Source: JAZSQZ01 sp045538175 (GTDB lineage: Bacteria; Bacillota; Clostridia; Christensenellales; UBA1242). From it: a DNA stretch of 31,680 nucleotides. The DNA lies in NCBI GenBank assembly GCA_045538175.1, contig JAZSQZ010000152.1, positions 1 to 31,680 of the forward strand, written 5' to 3'. The first letter of the stretch is position 1; every line of letters starts with the position of its first letter. Positions 29,920-31,680 of this stretch are shown one piece after another. Made by a program: the position numbers and the translations under genes. The notes beneath the pieces are model-generated. The model worked only from the letters and a program-made list of their open reading frames with translations, searched no databases and was not told the origin of the DNA.

Positions 29920-31305
29920 ATGGGACTTTTTTCGGGTTTTAAAAAATTAGTAAATAAAACTATTACACTATCGCCATATCAAAGAAGTGATATGGTTGTT
30001 TTTGCTCGCCTAAAAGGTGGTGAGTTAAAACTTGGTAGCGAAATTGAAGTCGAGGAAGGTTATTGTGCAATCTTAACTCACTTTGATAATATTTGTGATG
30101 TTTTGATGCCAGGTATTCACAAATTTGATGGTCAAGGCATGCCGATGCTATCAAAGTTTGCAAAACCTGTGAAAACAAAAACGGGATATGTTCCACCTAA
30201 AAAGATTAAAGCAGATTTATATTATATCAACTTAAAATCTTTTGATAATAACTACTTTAAAACTGTTGATAGGGTTACAGCATATAGTGGTAAAGATAAA
30301 GTTAAAATGAAAGTTGATGGCACTTATAATGTTAAAGTTACAAATGCGCTAAAACTTATGCAAACACTTTTGTCTGAACTCGCTGTTGTAAAAGAAGGAA
30401 GGGCCCTAAAAGAACTTGGTGCCTTAACGGGTGAAGCAGTTGCAAAGATATTAAATTCTAACAACTTTCAAATCCAAGACTATATGGATAGGGACCCTGA
30501 AATCACAAAAACTATTAACGAATATATAAACAAGACAATGGAGAAGTATGGCGTTGAAGACAGTTGTGTTGTTATCAATCAGTTATACTTAAAGCAAAAG
30601 CCAGAGCAAAAAGGTGATGAGCAAGATAAAAAGCAAACAAGTTCAAAAGCTGTGTCACTTGAGCCAGAAAAGGTTATTGACTTAAACAGCATAAAGGGTC
30701 TTTCTGAAGCAATAGGAAGTGTAGGCAAGAAAGATATTATAAATGTAAAACCTGTTGTTATTGGTGCAAACGAATATATTGAAAGAGAAGAAAAGAGAAA
30801 GCAAGCAGCCGCAGCACAAGCAGCAAACAATGCAAACAGTGCTGTTATAAACAATACTCAACAACAAACAAGACCACGAGATGCATATGAGATGTATTCT
30901 GGTCAGTTTGAAACAAAACAACACAAAGAACAACCTGTTCCTGAAATCATTGTTTCTCCGGTTGTAAAGGAAGAACCTATTATTGTTGCACCAAATAAAG
31001 ATGTTGATGATTCTGTTTTGGACAATATTGTAGGAAACGCTACAGAGAAAAAGAAAACAAATAAAGAAAAGAAAATCGAAGAACTTGTAAATAAGTTTGA
31101 AAAAACAAAACCTGTTGAAGTAGAATTAGAACCAAAGCGTCCTAAGAAACATTGTAAGTATTGTAACACTGCACTTGAAATGGTCGCAAAATTCTGTTAT
31201 AATTGTGGCAAGTCAACAGAAGAGTATATAAGTTGCCCTTGTTGTGGTGCTAAAAACTTTTCTGATGCTACAGAGTGTTTGTTGTGTCACAGCAAACTAA
31301 ACTAA
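29920..31305 (+). CDS. SPFH/YdjI-like protein with C-terminal zinc ribbons (461 aa)
   Basis: SPFH (stomatin/prohibitin/flotillin) proteins assemble on membranes. Seen: the start MGLFSGFKKLV, then an SPFH-like region (about 25-235) as in bacterial YdjI-type proteins (GYCAILTHFDNICDVLMPGIHKF, LYYINLKSFDNNYFKT, and VKMKVDGTYNVKVTNALKLM). A disordered region rich in Ala, Gln, Glu and Pro follows (about 290-400), then two zinc ribbons with four CxxC pairs (CKYC, CYNC, CPCC, CLLC; about 404-456). YdjI-like proteins often carry such ribbons. There is only a weak SD (CGGAA, 9 nt from the ATG). A hydrophobic N-terminal anchor is not evident. Its role, probably in envelope stress or membrane organisation, is inferred. 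Confidence 0.8.
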   Translation: MGLFSGFKKLVNKTITLSPYQRSDMVVFARLKGGELKLGSEIEVEEGYCAILTHFDNICDVLMPGIHKFDGQGMPMLSKFAKPVKTKTGYVPPKKIKADLYYINLKSFDNNYFKTVDRVTAYSGKDKVKMKVDGTYNVKVTNALKLMQTLLSELAVVKEGRALKELGALTGEAVAKILNSNNFQIQDYMDRDPEITKTINEYINKTMEKYGVEDSCVVINQLYLKQKPEQKGDEQDKKQTSSKAVSLEPEKVIDLNSIKGLSEAIGSVGKKDIINVKPVVIGANEYIEREEKRKQAAAAQAANNANSAVINNTQQQTRPRDAYEMYSGQFETKQHKEQPVPEIIVSPVVKEEPIIVAPNKDVDDSVLDNIVGNATEKKKTNKEKKIEELVNKFEKTKPVEVELEPKRPKKHCKYCNTALEMVAKFCYNCGKSTEEYISCPCCGAKNFSDATECLLCHSKLN

Positions 31306-31379
31306 AGGTTAAAATACCTTATATTACTTATACTATATATATTATATTATTATATATCATATAAAAGGAGATTTTTATT

Positions 31380-31598
31380 ATGGGAAAAGTTACAAAGGAT
31401 ACTACAGTTGGTGAAATCGTAAGCAAATACAAAAACGGTGCTGAAATCTTAAGTGGTTTTGGTCTTCATTGTTTTGGTTGCCCTATGAGTCAAATGGAAA
31501 GCGTTGAAGATGCAAGTGCAGTTCATGGTGTTGATGTTGAACTTATGATTAAAAAACTTAACGAAGATTTAGAAGAAGCAACTACAGATAATAAATAA
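31380..31598 (+). CDS. DUF1858 domain protein with redox CxxC (72 aa)
   Basis: The family is described as a hydrid-cluster-protein-associated redox disulfide domain. Seen: VTKDTTVGEIVSKYKNGAEIL and the signature GFGLHCFGCPMSQMES with C31 and C34, then a helix ending in an acidic tail. AAAGGAG is 8-9 nt before the ATG. No Hcp gene is in the window. The upstream 74 bp is almost only A and T, with ATATAT inverted repeats, so its promoter is unclear. Confidence 0.9.
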   Translation: MGKVTKDTTVGEIVSKYKNGAEILSGFGLHCFGCPMSQMESVEDASAVHGVDVELMIKKLNEDLEEATTDNK

Positions 31599-31600
31599 TA

Positions 31601-31628
31601 AAAGGGGAGCGTTTATGCTCTCTTTTTT
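31601..31628 (+). terminator. Terminator after the DUF1858 gene
   Basis: AAAGGGGAGC (31601-31610) pairs with GCTCTCTTTT (31617-31626) with G-U pairs, then T residues. The remaining 52 bases of the window show no feature. Confidence 0.75.
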
Positions 31629-31680
31629 GTTTTAAATTTGGGGGTAAAAATTGGGCAAAAAAAGGGGTTTTAGTGCAACT

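Noticed and set aside
1..31680. tRNA, rRNA, CRISPR repeats, insertion sequences or prophage genes
   Set aside because: I looked for cloverleaf, evenly spaced direct repeats, transposase and integrase motifs and found none.

Overview
The window is a low-GC, gene-dense bacterial chromosome segment. A full-length Spo0A and SpoVG, Shine-Dalgarno (SD) sites of the AGGAGG type, T-box/S-box-era leader RNAs (SAM-binding S-box clan, L10 leader) and YugP, AddAB and DUF1540 proteins point to the Firmicutes, most likely an uncultured gut-type Clostridia lineage. No rRNA, tRNA, insertion sequence, prophage or CRISPR array is visible. Most of the window is housekeeping, with several uncharacterised genes placed between the translation genes.

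Layout. 1-1456 is the 3' end of a GLUG-repeat surface protein. 1550-2034 is a transcription unit in which a SAM-riboswitch-like leader with a terminator controls an 88-aa protein of unknown function. 2174-2455 (minus) is spoVG, divergent from murC (2620-3990). 4063-7228 holds rpmE (L31), a membrane DUF1385 domain fused to the release-factor methyltransferase PrmC, and prfA (RF1), the substrate of PrmC. 7286-10000 is a two-gene unit of unknown function whose first protein has a long lysine-rich stretch and a C-terminal N-x-F repeat. 10107-12489 is rpmG-secE-nusG-rplK-rplA with leader hairpins, including two probable L1-binding sites. 12577-13059 is an unknown gene that looks leaderless. 13103-14368 has three tandem promoters, a possible small RNA, an L10 leader, rplJ and rplL; rpoBC do not follow. 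14628-15407 is spo0A.

15505-16381 has a zinc-ribbon protein with a very acidic tail and a convergent DUF1540 protein. 16489-16932 is rplI (L9). 16967-19438 (minus) has two tandem YugP-type membrane metallopeptidases and an unknown 330-aa protein upstream. 19511-19783 is a small coiled-coil protein. 19846-26599 is addB-addA, the recombination nuclease. 26721-28949 is a three-TM coiled-coil protein with acidic and basic tails; 29004-29783 (minus) is a PRC-barrel protein, divergent from an SPFH/zinc-ribbon protein (29920-31305); 31380-31598 is a DUF1858 CxxC protein.

Most genes have strong SD sites and TTGACA/TATAAT-like promoters with 16-18 bp spacers. A subset has no SD and a -10 element about 6-8 bp before the ATG, which suggests leaderless transcripts. 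The most promising leads are the riboswitch with an orphan target, the small RNA before the L10 leader, the DUF1385-PrmC fusion, the unknown 7286-10000 unit and the leaderless class.
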